Assembly: GCF_000238075.1 (NCBI RefSeq)
Contig: NZ_JH414505.1
Coordinates: 467,904 to 531,903, forward strand
DNA from: Oribacterium asaccharolyticum ACB7
GTDB lineage: Bacteria; Bacillota; Clostridia; Lachnospirales; Lachnospiraceae
Reading direction: 5' to 3'
DNA length: 64,000 nt
Every line of letters begins with the position of its first letter. Position 1 is the first letter of the stretch. Of the stretch, positions 7,032 through 15,575 are shown piece by piece. A model generated the notes under the pieces. The model saw only the letters and a list, made by a program, of their open reading frames with translations, made no database searches and was not told where the DNA came from. The position numbers and the translations under genes were made by a program.

Positions 7032-8765
7032 CTAATGTATACACATTGCAACAACTAGAGGGCCTAAGACCGTCAGTAGAATGTTTCCCATTGCATATCC
7101 CGGTGTATATGCTACTGCAAAAATACTGGACTCATATTCCTCCACAACTCCGTTAAGCGCTGCGGTACAGGTTCCGGCACCACACAGAGCTCCAATGATA
7201 TCTACAGCATCCAGCTTTAATACAAATCTCCCGAAGTAAACGGAAGCAATATGAGGCAAAATAGTCACCAAAACACCGATTAAAAGTACCTTTACGCCCA
7301 TCGATTGCAGGGCAGATAAGAAGGATGCACCGGATGTAAGCCCCACAATGGCGATAAATAGATTCAGTCCCACACTCTTGCAAAACCACCGTGTTGCTTT
7401 CGGCATCAGTCCATAGTTAGAATGTTTGTCCTGATAATATCCGAATAAAAGCCCTCCAATCAAGGCACCTCCGCCGGATCCGAGTGTAATCGGAATTCCG
7501 GATACTACGAAGCTGATTGCACCGATTAATAAACCGACTACAAGCCCCATGCTGATGAAGGATACATCTGTCTCGGTACCTGTATCCTTCACATAACCAA
7601 GTTTCTTTACAACCTTAGCAATCAAGGCTTTCGGTCCCACCAAGGTCAAGTGGTCGAGAGCTTTTAACGCCTGATCTTCAGAAAGGACATTGTTGTCTCT
7701 CTTCCTCTCTGAAATGACAATTCCATTTTCTGAAAGATGCTTTATCACATCCAAAGAGAAATGATTAGTCAAAACAATTTCCTGCTTTATCACATCAAGC
7801 TTAAGGGCTTCCGAATCATCCGTTTCCTTCATGCCCGGAGCTTCAAAATGCAATACTGCATCAAGAAGTCCGATAATCGTAACCGTATCCCCTTCCAGGA
7901 GCTGCACATCCGATGCAAGGTTCACCTTTTTACCCTTTCGAATGATTTGCGTTATTGTAAGATCATCCCCGTACTGCTCTTCCACCGAACCTATTGTTTT
8001 ACCAATAAATTCTGCACCATTTTCTATGCAAAATGCACGTGCTTTGATATTTCCAACAACAGTATTTTCCGAAGAAGACTCATGGAAATTTGTTTGATCT
8101 ATTTTCTTCTTAACAGTATCTGTCAAATTTACACCAATTAACTTCGCTGCACCGTTTTTCAAAAATACCACTACCCCAACGGTTCCGAAAACATAGGTAA
8201 GAGCATAGGCAATTGCCATCTGACTTTCCGCTGTTTTCAGTTCTGTGCCTGAAAGCATTCCCTTCATCGTGGAATCCGCTGTTCCCAGGATTGCAGACTG
8301 TGTAAGGCTACCGGCCAAAATTCCGCCGGCTTCTCCCGCTCCGATACCAAAAGCCTTAAACAAAACTATAGAAACGACAAAGGCTGCCACGGCGAAGAAA
8401 AGGGATAAGATAATAATCTTAAGACCGGAGCTTTTTAAACTTGCAAAAAACGAAGGTCCAACCTCATATCCGATAGCAAAAATAAACAGTGAGAAAAAGA
8501 TTGTCTTCACAGTTCCGTCAATCTGATAGGTTCCCGCCCCCTTAAATACTAGGGATATGAGAAGTCCTACCAGCAAAGTTCCTACAGTGGCTCCTATAGT
8601 AAAGGATTTGATTTTTAGCTTTCCAATAAGATACCCTAGTGCAAGACATACAAAGATAGAAATAACCGGATTGGCAATCAAATAATGGGCTATATCGGAA
8701 AAACCTGTTATCGTAATATGCTGTGCTGTTTCCAACACTTCATGTGAGATTAATCCTATATTCAT
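7032..8765 (-). CDS. aspT: Aspartate:alanine exchanger AspT
   Basis: A 577-residue membrane transporter of the AAE family (Asp-Al_Ex domains). It has two blocks of hydrophobic helices (about 30-200 and 400-577) separated by a cytoplasmic region with two TrkA-C-like domains (about 225-385). By analogy with AspT of Tetragenococcus, it exchanges external aspartate(-) for internal alanine. With the decarboxylase encoded just upstream, this generates proton-motive force, because cytoplasmic decarboxylation consumes a proton. The first helix lies at about 31-47. The start at 8765 has AAGGGGGA upstream. The gap to aspD is 26 bases, so the two form one transcription unit. Confidence 0.93.
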   Translation of the reverse strand: MNIGLISHEVLETAQHITITGFSDIAHYLIANPVISIFVCLALGYLIGKLKIKSFTIGATVGTLLVGLLISLVFKGAGTYQIDGTVKTIFFSLFIFAIGYEVGPSFFASLKSSGLKIIILSLFFAVAAFVVSIVLFKAFGIGAGEAGGILAGSLTQSAILGTADSTMKGMLSGTELKTAESQMAIAYALTYVFGTVGVVVFLKNGAAKLIGVNLTDTVKKKIDQTNFHESSSENTVVGNIKARAFCIENGAEFIGKTIGSVEEQYGDDLTITQIIRKGKKVNLASDVQLLEGDTVTIIGLLDAVLHFEAPGMKETDDSEALKLDVIKQEIVLTNHFSLDVIKHLSENGIVISERKRDNNVLSEDQALKALDHLTLVGPKALIAKVVKKLGYVKDTGTETDVSFISMGLVVGLLIGAISFVVSGIPITLGSGGGALIGGLLFGYYQDKHSNYGLMPKATRWFCKSVGLNLFIAIVGLTSGASFLSALQSMGVKVLLIGVLVTILPHIASVYFGRFVLKLDAVDIIGALCGAGTCTAALNGVVEEYESSIFAVAYTPGYAMGNILLTVLGPLVVAMCIH

Positions 8766-8791
8766 ATTAAATCCCCCTTATCCTATTTATC

Positions 8792-10390
8792 CTATTTATC
8801 CTTTTTCTCTTTTGCATACTTTTCGTGATACTCCTTCAAAAGAGACAGGATACGATTTGCTATTTTCTTATAATCATTGTCCGCTAAGTTTGCTTCAGAA
8901 ACTCTAACTGTACCCGGAGTTGCTCCAAAACCAACTCCTTCCATCAACACAACACCATCTTCCTTTGCCAGGTGCAAAAGAAAATCGATTTCCTCAAAGT
9001 GATTTCTAAGCCATGTTGCGAAGTCCTTATCATAACTTTTCTCGGCAAGTTGGTAGATATCAAGCAGGGAATAATACTTAGCATTGCAGTCACTGTTATC
9101 CTCCGGCAAACCTAAAGTAGACATCAGATTGTGGTAACGCATAGCCACAATTTCTTTACAGCCTTCAATATACTGATCCTTTTCATTTTCAAGAACCAAA
9201 TGAGTCATAGACAAAAGAACCATCATAATCTGCTGCGGAGTGGAGAGTCCGGCGGTATGATACAATCCGATGGATCTGCTGTCCGCGCATATCCTGTCAA
9301 TAAAGCTCATTTCCGAAGGATTAAGTGTGACAATCGAATAATCGCTTTCCAGCTCCTTTTTCTTCTTATCCGGAACCTTCTTAATCAGTTCATCAAAAAC
9401 ATTGTCTTCATTAATGGCTATCACGCCGAGTCTCCATCCTGTAACCCCGTAAAGCTTTGAATACGAATAGACTAAAATAGTGTTTCTCGGGCAAACGGAA
9501 TAAACTGTACGGAAGTTATTGACAAAGGTTCCATATACATCATCTGTGATAATAATAAGGTCAGGGCGCTTTTTAACTACTTTTCTTAACTGTTCCAAAG
9601 TCTCATCTGTAAGACTGCGGGAACCCGGATTAGACGGATTTACCAGAAAAAATGCCTTGATGGAAGGATCCAAAAGCTTTTCAAATTCTGAATCCGGAAT
9701 TTGCCAGTCATTTTCTTCCGTTGCAAGAAGATTGATTTCCGCTAAATCGAAATTCGATAGTCTCGGAATCTGAATATAGGGGGTAAACACCGGCGTGTTG
9801 ATGGCAATGCGGTCACCCTCATTGAGCAGACCATTGTGCTTTAAAGCATCAAAAATATAGACGATTGCAGCCGTACCGCCTTCTACCGGAAATACCTTCG
9901 TTTCCTTTCTTAAGTCAGCCTTCCCGTACAGAATACTTTGGAGAAATGCATTGATGATGTGCTCCGTATTCTCAAGACAACGGCTAGGTACCGGATAATT
10001 GTTTCCGATAATTCCGTTTGTAAGTTCCGTAATCAAAGCTTCCTTATCTAATCCCAGATGCTCTGCGCTATACTCCACTATTTTTTTCAGGAATACATCC
10101 ACCTCATCGCCATGATTTAGAAATGCATTGTACCTTTCCGCAATTTCTTTAGAGTCTACATATCCCGCCAAGTCTCCCTTGTCCAGAGTCCTTTTGCTTT
10201 CTGCCACGCCGAATTCCATCAGTCGTGCAAAAGCTAATCTGCCCAAGGAATTAATCCAATTCGGATTTCCCCTTCCGGCATTTAAAAATTTCAAATGCTT
10301 CTCATTCTTTTCTGACAGCTTCAACATATCAAAGCTAATTTCAAATGCTCCAAGTTTTTCCAATTCTCTTTCGTAGCTCTTTTTAATCAT
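8792..10390 (-). CDS. aspD: Aspartate 4-decarboxylase / aspartate aminotransferase
   Basis: A PLP-dependent fold-type I enzyme that converts L-aspartate to L-alanine and CO2, with some aminotransferase activity in the family. The catalytic lysine is in VYSYSKLYGVTGWR, and the VNPSNPGSRSL and TDDVYG motifs are typical. The start is placed at 10390 (MIKKSYEREL, 532 residues), which has AAAGGAG 9 bases upstream. A longer frame from 10432 would read through an inverted repeat and lacks a ribosome site. Paired with aspT it forms the aspartate decarboxylation energy-conserving and pH-regulating cycle. A -10-like TATAAT and a perfect palindrome lie upstream, at 10432-10471. Confidence 0.95.
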   Translation of the reverse strand: MIKKSYERELEKLGAFEISFDMLKLSEKNEKHLKFLNAGRGNPNWINSLGRLAFARLMEFGVAESKRTLDKGDLAGYVDSKEIAERYNAFLNHGDEVDVFLKKIVEYSAEHLGLDKEALITELTNGIIGNNYPVPSRCLENTEHIINAFLQSILYGKADLRKETKVFPVEGGTAAIVYIFDALKHNGLLNEGDRIAINTPVFTPYIQIPRLSNFDLAEINLLATEENDWQIPDSEFEKLLDPSIKAFFLVNPSNPGSRSLTDETLEQLRKVVKKRPDLIIITDDVYGTFVNNFRTVYSVCPRNTILVYSYSKLYGVTGWRLGVIAINEDNVFDELIKKVPDKKKKELESDYSIVTLNPSEMSFIDRICADSRSIGLYHTAGLSTPQQIMMVLLSMTHLVLENEKDQYIEGCKEIVAMRYHNLMSTLGLPEDNSDCNAKYYSLLDIYQLAEKSYDKDFATWLRNHFEEIDFLLHLAKEDGVVLMEGVGFGATPGTVRVSEANLADNDYKKIANRILSLLKEYHEKYAKEKKDK

Positions 10391-10431
10391 CCTTACTTCT
10401 CCTTTCACTGCATACGCATTTTCCAAGACCA

Positions 10432-10471
10432 ATACAAGAAAGTTGCCACTTTCTTGTATATGGAGATTATA
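10432..10471 (-). promoter_or_regulatory. aspD promoter -10 with overlapping perfect palindrome
   Basis: TATAAT at 10466-10471 (minus strand) is followed by a perfect 12-bp inverted repeat, ATACAAGAAAGT (10432-10443) and ACTTTCTTGTAT (10448-10459), with a 4-base centre. The expected transcription start falls on the palindrome's edge, the position of a repressor operator. The -35 is weak. The regulator is unknown. Confidence 0.5.
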
Positions 10472-10487
10472 TCACACTATAAAGCTA

Positions 10488-10508
10488 AAAGCTTACTTCA
10501 GATTATTT
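10488..10508. repeat. 21-bp direct repeat, left copy, flanking the ATPase/TOPRIM pair
   Basis: A perfect 21-base match to 12847-12867, with core AGCTTACTTCAGATTATTT. It includes the last codon and stop of the TOPRIM-like gene. The two copies delimit a 2.4-kb cassette. Confidence 0.85.
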
Positions 10509-11207
10509 TAGAGAAATATCTTTAAAACAAAGTCCGAGATTACTATGTCTTTCCAAAGAGTGCAGTCCTTCTTTAATAAAATCCCAAGATTCCCTATAGC
10601 CTGTGTTTACGGAAAAATCTGATTTGCAAAGAAATTGCAAAAATTCTCCCAGAGCATTTTTATATTTTTTAGCAAAGAGAAAAGCATTTCTCTCCTTATC
10701 CTCCGAAGAACAGTTTAAGAGATTGTGTAAGACATGGTCTAAGTTAGAAGACATATAATAGCATCGATAAGGAACGGAATCCCAAACTTGACTTTGCCTG
10801 CTCAGCTTATCCATATTTTCACTTTTTTGCTTATTTCGACTGCGAATTAAGGCGGCATCTTTACAACGAATCTCTGACAAACTGTATTGCAATGTTCTAA
10901 GGCTATGATCTTCTACCACATTTTCCTCGGAAATAAATGCGCCATCCGTATCCATAATATGAATCACTTCCAGAAAATCACTTTTACTGTAGTGATTGGA
11001 CTTCGCATATTGTTTCAGTAAATCTCCAACTTTTCCTACAATATTTCCACTATGATTTCCTTTTACACTGGTGATATCTCCATGCATCACTTCCACATAA
11101 ACAGCATTTTTATCGAAAGCACGGCTAAAGATTACCCCAAGGGCTTCATCATCCGATGGACCTTCCACAATAATGAAGACAATTTTTTTCCGAGTCAAGC
11201 TACTCAC
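10503..11207 (-). CDS. TOPRIM-like protein paired with AAA ATPase (defence-type candidate)
   Basis: A 234-residue protein without a confidently recognised family. A TOPRIM-like pattern is visible: a beta strand followed by Glu15 in IIVEGPSDDEAL, and the acidic pair Asp86/Asp88 in IHIMDTDG. This is the metal-binding Glu...DxD arrangement of OLD, DUF4435 (AriB of PARIS) and RloB/AbiLii-like nucleases. It starts with GTG at 11207 and overlaps the ATPase stop by 8 bases, so translation is coupled. By analogy it may be the effector nuclease, held or triggered by the ATPase, in an anti-phage or abortive-infection pair. This is inference, since neither cleavage nor defence can be seen in sequence. 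Its last codon and stop lie in the left direct repeat. Confidence 0.6.
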   Translation of the reverse strand: MSSLTRKKIVFIIVEGPSDDEALGVIFSRAFDKNAVYVEVMHGDITSVKGNHSGNIVGKVGDLLKQYAKSNHYSKSDFLEVIHIMDTDGAFISEENVVEDHSLRTLQYSLSEIRCKDAALIRSRNKQKSENMDKLSRQSQVWDSVPYRCYYMSSNLDHVLHNLLNCSSEDKERNAFLFAKKYKNALGEFLQFLCKSDFSVNTGYRESWDFIKEGLHSLERHSNLGLCFKDISLK

Positions 11208-12681
11208 CCGCCTCTCTCAAAGCTAAGGCAATCTCCGCATTGTTGGTCATCTCATAAACCGGCTCATTTTGCTCGCCGAGGACAATATCTCTGAAATAGA
11301 AATCCCGTAGATTATTGGTTGTTTTGATATTGGTAAAGCGAATGTAGCGGTTCTCGGGATTCGTTGTTGTAAAAGCAATAAAGCCCCGGTCTATCGTTTC
11401 TAATGGGCGCAAATTATGTGAGGTGAAAATCAATTGTCCCTTTCCCTTTTCCGAGAGGATGTGCAGGATTTCCCCAAGAAGATATTCGAATATCCCGGCA
11501 TCCAACTCATCAATCGCCACTGTAATAGAGGACTGATTATACATTCCTATTAGAAGATGCAGCACGGAGACAATCTTTTTGATTCCTTCCGATTCACAAC
11601 GAAGCGGGATTTCTTTACTGTTTTTATTGGACATAAGCTGTATGCGGCGGCCCTTTTTTCCTTCTCCGTTTTCCATAAGCATAATAGTACCTAGGTCCGC
11701 TACGGAGATGGTAAGGCCGGGGATAATCTGCTCCAAAACACCATTTATGTTTTGAATCAATCTCTTCGTCTCCGGAAAAAGTTCTTCCGGTAGTTCAGTC
11801 GCCTCATCTAAAGACAGAAAATATTCTCCCGTTATCCCGTGTTCCTGCTTTTCCGAAGCGTTATACCGGATAGGCAGCTCTCCTAAATTAATCTTCCCCG
11901 TGCTGGACGCGCCAAGAACAAAAAGTTCGGTACGACCGTAATTTAATAGTCTGAACAAAAGTTCGACGCAAAACTTTTGTTTCTCATTATCCCTTTTTAA
12001 AGCTTGTAGTAAAGCCTCTTCAAAAAAATCATCGGAAAAGAATAAAGATTGCGAGTTCTGTTTTGCCATTAAACTGATGAGCTTCAACCTTTCCGCTGTT
12101 TCCTTTTTCCTTCCAAAGAGGAGAGCGTAATACTTTTTAGGAGCAATCAATTCCGTCCTTGTGCTTTGCAGAAAAGTATGCTTTTTGATCCTCTTCTCCC
12201 CATCCGTATAGGCATAACTCAGCTTTTCACTTTTTATTTCCAATCGACGCTTCTTTTTTCCCAGGGAATTCCACAGATTTCCTCCTCTTTCCGATAAATA
12301 GGAGAGCTCCCCCTCTGCTACCCCGGAAGTAGAAAACGATTCTTCTCCCTGCTCGTCCACTGTCAAACAAACTTCGTAATCTACATCATAAATTTCCGTT
12401 TCCAAAACATAAATCCGGAAACGGTAAGAGAGCTTTGCCTCCTGTGAATCCACATTGATATAGTTACAATACTCATCCGGAATCGGCTTTCCGGAAAGGA
12501 GCAGTTTTAAAATATGTAAGGCATCGATAAGAGCAGTCTTTCCGGTACCGTTCTGCCCATAGAGTCCAAGAACGCTGGCTTTAAATGCCTTTCTTTTATT
12601 TACAAAATTTAATTTTCCGTTTTTTACATTTTTTAAACCGTTTATCTCTAAATCCGTAAGGCGCAGATAGTAGTCTTTCAT
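11200..12681 (-). CDS. AAA/ABC-type ATPase of a two-gene defence-like cassette
   Basis: A 493-residue SMC/RecF-like ATPase of the AAA_15/AAA_21 kind. Walker A is LYGQNGTGKT (about 42-49). A signature-like SEGIKK precedes Walker B, VAIDELDAG (Asp391, Glu392), and the switch histidine is in LIFTSHN. The order and spacing resemble the ATPase subunits of OLD-like, PARIS AriA and AbiLi/RloA systems. The start at 12681 has AAGGAGG 8 bases upstream. An ATG at 12714 is less likely because it overlaps the -10 box. A clear promoter lies just upstream (12713-12740). It is translationally coupled to the TOPRIM-like gene. Confidence 0.8.
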   Translation of the reverse strand: MKDYYLRLTDLEINGLKNVKNGKLNFVNKRKAFKASVLGLYGQNGTGKTALIDALHILKLLLSGKPIPDEYCNYINVDSQEAKLSYRFRIYVLETEIYDVDYEVCLTVDEQGEESFSTSGVAEGELSYLSERGGNLWNSLGKKKRRLEIKSEKLSYAYTDGEKRIKKHTFLQSTRTELIAPKKYYALLFGRKKETAERLKLISLMAKQNSQSLFFSDDFFEEALLQALKRDNEKQKFCVELLFRLLNYGRTELFVLGASSTGKINLGELPIRYNASEKQEHGITGEYFLSLDEATELPEELFPETKRLIQNINGVLEQIIPGLTISVADLGTIMLMENGEGKKGRRIQLMSNKNSKEIPLRCESEGIKKIVSVLHLLIGMYNQSSITVAIDELDAGIFEYLLGEILHILSEKGKGQLIFTSHNLRPLETIDRGFIAFTTTNPENRYIRFTNIKTTNNLRDFYFRDIVLGEQNEPVYEMTNNAEIALALREAGE

Positions 12682-12712
12682 CTCTATTTCCTCCTTCGAT
12701 TTTACTTTTTTC

Positions 12713-12740
12713 ATTATACCACAAGCAAAAAATCCATCAA
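12713..12740 (-). promoter_or_regulatory. SigmaA promoter of the ATPase/TOPRIM operon
   Basis: On the minus strand TTGATG (12735-12740) and TATAAT (12713-12718) are separated by 16 bases. The predicted leader is short, about 25 bases before the ribosome site and ATG at 12681. The promoter is inside the direct-repeat-bounded cassette, so the pair carries its own expression signal. Confidence 0.75.
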
Positions 12741-12846
12741 TAATGATTATATCGGAATATTTTATATCGATATTTGTTTTTCTTTCATTTTATTCTTTAA
12801 TTCTAAACTGTCCCCCATTTTGCAATAATTAAAAAATTGTTTCAGC

Positions 12847-12867
12847 AAAGCTTACTTCAGATTATTT
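12847..12867. repeat. 21-bp direct repeat, right copy
   Basis: Identical to 10488-10508. It lies about 165 bases upstream of the ATPase start and beyond its promoter. Confidence 0.85.
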
Positions 12868-12910
12868 GCAATTCATGTTAGAATCATGGATAATATATAG
12901 AAATATTTAT

Positions 12911-12946
12911 TCTTAACAAGTGGCGGAAGCGAAGTCTAAGACATCC
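12911..12946 (-). repeat. Dispersed repeat, module B (reverse orientation)
   Basis: TCTTAACAAGTGGCGGAAGC followed by GAAGTCTAAGACATC is the reverse complement of the module B sequence seen at 29260-29340 and 44524-44567, with a few substitutions. It lies between the cassette and the glutaredoxin-like gene. Confidence 0.7.
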
Positions 12947-13015
12947 CATTTATTCTTGTCGTAATAAAACGAAGGGTTTTTACAAGGGTCTAACTTGACC
13001 AAGAAAGGAGTACTT

Positions 13016-13300
13016 ATGAAATTACAATTCTATGGTAGCCACCTCTGCCCGAAGTGTGTAGAGAGTCAGAAGATTCTGAAGGAAAAGGGAGTGGAATACG
13101 AATTTATCGATGTGAACGGAGATTTATACAACTTAAAGCGTTTCCTGGCCTTTTGGGTACAGGAAGACATTTTTAAGCCCTTCCGTGAGCAGGCCGAAAA
13201 ACCCGATTATGCCGATGAAGGCCGTATCGGACTTCCCTGCTTCCGTCTGGAAAACGGCGAGTGCAGTATGGATCTCGATTATGTTCTGACGAAGGTATAG
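13016..13300 (+). CDS. Glutaredoxin-like thiol protein (CPKC)
   Basis: A 94-residue single-domain protein that begins MKLQFYGSHLCPKCVESQKI, with a CxxC redox pair near the N-terminus. The pattern is typical of clostridial glutaredoxin-related proteins, and the Pro before the C-terminal strand (IGLPCF) matches the cis-Pro of the thioredoxin fold. A third cysteine follows this proline. The start is taken at 13016, where AAAGGAG lies upstream; a TTG start at 12995 is unlikely. It stands alone, with a long-hairpin element just downstream. Its partner protein is unknown. Confidence 0.82.
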   Translation: MKLQFYGSHLCPKCVESQKILKEKGVEYEFIDVNGDLYNLKRFLAFWVQEDIFKPFREQAEKPDYADEGRIGLPCFRLENGECSMDLDYVLTKV

Positions 13301-13363
13301 GATTTAAACAGTTCCAGAAGATAAACTAAGCATAAAATCCATTGTAAGCGAGCTCTTTTATGC

Positions 13364-13540
13364 GTTTTACCCATTATGAATAAATTCCCCCGCATACCCT
13401 GTGGAACAAAGCGTTTGGAGAGCTCGGCACTTGCAGAAAACGAGCAAAAGCGAAGTTTGATGCTTAGTGCCGTTAGCTCGGAACCGAGCGAGAGCGACTT
13501 TGTGCAATAGGGTATGCGGGGGAATTATTCTAAGTAAAAC
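13364..13540. repeat. Long-hairpin element 2 (about 177 nt)
   Basis: A perfect 18-bp inverted pair, AATTCCCCCGCATACCCT (13383-13400) and its complement (13509-13526), is extended outward imperfectly to GTTTTAC and GTAAAAC (13364-13370, 13534-13540). The loop holds a smaller hairpin, CGGCACT...AGTGCCG, and a segment ending GAGCGAGAGCG, both shared with element 3 near 62111-62182. It sits between convergent genes and ends one base before the activase stop, so it could serve as a bidirectional terminator. Confidence 0.75.
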
Positions 13541-13541
13541 C

Positions 13542-14330
13542 CTAAATCCGCCCCTTCTCCGCCTGCTCCTTCGCAAAGACTGCCGCCCCGAGGGCGCCGG
13601 CGTAGCGTGCATACTTGTCGGAGTGAATTGGTCTTCCAAGGACATCAGAAAGAAGCTCTTGAAAATACTCCGCCTCGCAGAGTCCGCCCGTAAGATACAC
13701 GTCCAAGTCCTGATTCCGGAGTTTTCCGAGCATCTGGGAAACCTTTCCGGCAACAGACTGCAGAATGCCGTAAGCGATATTTTCCCGAGGAACGCCCTGC
13801 CCTACAAGAGAAATCACCTCCGACTCCGCAAATACCGTACACATTGAACTGATTTTCACCTCTTCCGTATGCTTTCTTGCAAGCTCATTCAATTCTTCCA
13901 GAGAAATATTTAAGCGATTTGCCATGACTTCCAAAAACTTTCCCGTTCCGGCGGAGCATTTATCGTTCATAAAGAATTCTTCCACCGCCTTCCCCTGACA
14001 GGTGATGACCTTCGTGTCCTGTCCGCCGACATCCACCACATTCATGGGATTTTCCCCGAAAAGTGTCATCGCGCCTTTCGCGTGACAGGTAATTTCCGTC
14101 ATGGTCTTTCCCGCAAAGGCGACCGCATTTCTCCCGTAACCGGTTGCAATGCAGGCGTAATGCTCCTCGTCCATCGGCATACCAAGTTTAGAACCTATGG
14201 ATTTTAGGGCTTCAAAACTGCTCCAGCCCGTAGGCACGGTGAAGGCCTGTTCTATTTCTCCTTTTTCATCGAGTACCACCGCCTTGGCCGCTGTGGAACC
14301 GATATCGATCCCCAGAAATTTTCGCTCCAT
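13542..14330 (-). CDS. Acyl-CoA dehydratase activase-type ATPase (HgdC/BadF family)
   Basis: A 262-residue ASKHA ATPase that uses ATP hydrolysis to drive a low-potential electron from its [4Fe-4S] cluster onto a partner dehydratase or double-cubane reductase. The phosphate-binding stretch GIDIGSTAAKAVVLD is at the N-terminus. The two cluster cysteines, one from each subunit pair region, are in DKCSAGTGKFLE and SSMCTVFAESEV. DVGGQDTKVI is the family's second phosphate motif. Start 14330 has AAAGGA upstream. The gene follows the partner gene after 93 bases. Confidence 0.93.
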   Translation of the reverse strand: MERKFLGIDIGSTAAKAVVLDEKGEIEQAFTVPTGWSSFEALKSIGSKLGMPMDEEHYACIATGYGRNAVAFAGKTMTEITCHAKGAMTLFGENPMNVVDVGGQDTKVITCQGKAVEEFFMNDKCSAGTGKFLEVMANRLNISLEELNELARKHTEEVKISSMCTVFAESEVISLVGQGVPRENIAYGILQSVAGKVSQMLGKLRNQDLDVYLTGGLCEAEYFQELLSDVLGRPIHSDKYARYAGALGAAVFAKEQAEKGRI

Positions 14331-14423
14331 TTTTCAGTTCCTTTCTGCTAAGTCCATTTTCAGAACAGCTTTTCGTCACAGAATCGTCTTCTGTGCTACT
14401 CTTTCGTGCTTAGCAAAGCCTTC

Positions 14424-15575
14424 TTACAGCATTTCAATAAAGGCCGCCACTCTGGTGTTCAGCTGTCCGATGTCCGACTGAGAGTAGTCCGTTTCCACAT
14501 TGATATAAGGGATACCCTTTTCTTCCGTAACAAATCGGCGGACCTTATTGGTCTCAATGGCATAAGTATGGCAAGCCTGCAAAGTCATATCCAGCACGCC
14601 GTCCGCGTGGTACTCGTCAATCATTTCCGAAAGGCTCTGAAAACGATTCTTGTTTGGCGTCATAATGGAGCAGCCGATAGCCAGATAACGCCGGGAAAGC
14701 GCTTCATAAATATCTTCCGCATCTTCCTCTACCTGAATGCCCACCGCCTTTTCTCCGCTACAGTTCTCGTAGCCGATCACTACAGCTCCATTATCCTCCA
14801 CGGCACGAATCACCTTCTCCGTAGCTCCGCCGATAGGGCAACCTGTAATAAGGATTCTCGGTCTTTTTTCAAAATGTTTTCCTTCGGCATATTCCCGCTC
14901 GATTTTCTCTCGTAAGGCATTGACCTCGTCCGCAAGAGCCGCGCGGTCAAAACGGAAGGTGGAGCCGTAGAGCACCTTGAAAATGTCGTAGCCGGAAACG
15001 GGAGTCGGATCATGTTTCATCACGGAATACAAATCCTTTAAGGCTTTGTTCGCACGATTGTTGACTCTTGTCGCTTCTCGCACCATTTCTTCCGTAATCT
15101 TCACTTCAAACTTCTGTTCCAGATAGTCCTTTAAGCGCACAATCTCGTCTCTGTAGAGCGCAACCGCCTTCTCCGTCTGCTCGTGCGGAAGGCGAAGGAA
15201 GAAGACATCCTTAAACTCGCTCATCAGCTCATACATTTTCTTCTTTCCGTCACAGGTGCTTTCCCCTACCACCACATCGGAAAAATAAAAGAAGGGGCAC
15301 TTGTCGGTTTTCGCAAAGCCGTAGCTGGACTTAATCAACGGGCAAAGATTCTTCGGTAAATCCTTCTCCGCCTCCGGAATCGTTTCATCGGAGGTCGCAC
15401 AGAGGGAAATGCTCGCCGCCCCGGCCGCCATCGCAATTTCCTTCGGAAAATAAGTACAGTACGATCCCACAACCGGCTTTCCCTTGTCCTTCCACTCCTT
15501 TACGGAAAGAAAAGACTTTTGTCTCTGCTCGGAAAAGCTTGCAAATATCTCCGGTAAATCTTTAACCAGCTCCAT
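14424..15575 (-). CDS. Double-cubane-cluster reductase / 2-hydroxyacyl-CoA dehydratase-like
   Basis: A 383-residue protein of the HgdB/FldC/BcrC superfamily. Conserved cysteines appear in VGSYCTYFPKE, KNLCPLIKSSYGF, DKCPFFYFSD, GESTCDGKKK, ITGCPIGGATE, ENCSGEK and LQACHTYAIE. True 2-hydroxyacyl-CoA dehydratases have two different subunits. A single subunit encoded with one activase matches the double-cubane-cluster protein family, which carries an [8Fe-9S] cluster and reduces small poorly reducible substrates, physiologically unknown. The start at 15575 has AGGAGG 5 bases upstream. An AraC regulator gene lies just upstream in the same direction. Confidence 0.85.
   Translation of the reverse strand: MELVKDLPEIFASFSEQRQKSFLSVKEWKDKGKPVVGSYCTYFPKEIAMAAGAASISLCATSDETIPEAEKDLPKNLCPLIKSSYGFAKTDKCPFFYFSDVVVGESTCDGKKKMYELMSEFKDVFFLRLPHEQTEKAVALYRDEIVRLKDYLEQKFEVKITEEMVREATRVNNRANKALKDLYSVMKHDPTPVSGYDIFKVLYGSTFRFDRAALADEVNALREKIEREYAEGKHFEKRPRILITGCPIGGATEKVIRAVEDNGAVVIGYENCSGEKAVGIQVEEDAEDIYEALSRRYLAIGCSIMTPNKNRFQSLSEMIDEYHADGVLDMTLQACHTYAIETNKVRRFVTEEKGIPYINVETDYSQSDIGQLNTRVAAFIEML

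Noticed and set aside
10503..12681. Classical integrase-bearing genomic island around the defence-like pair
   Set aside because: No integrase, transposase or tRNA gene is next to the direct repeats, so only a small repeat-bounded cassette can be claimed.
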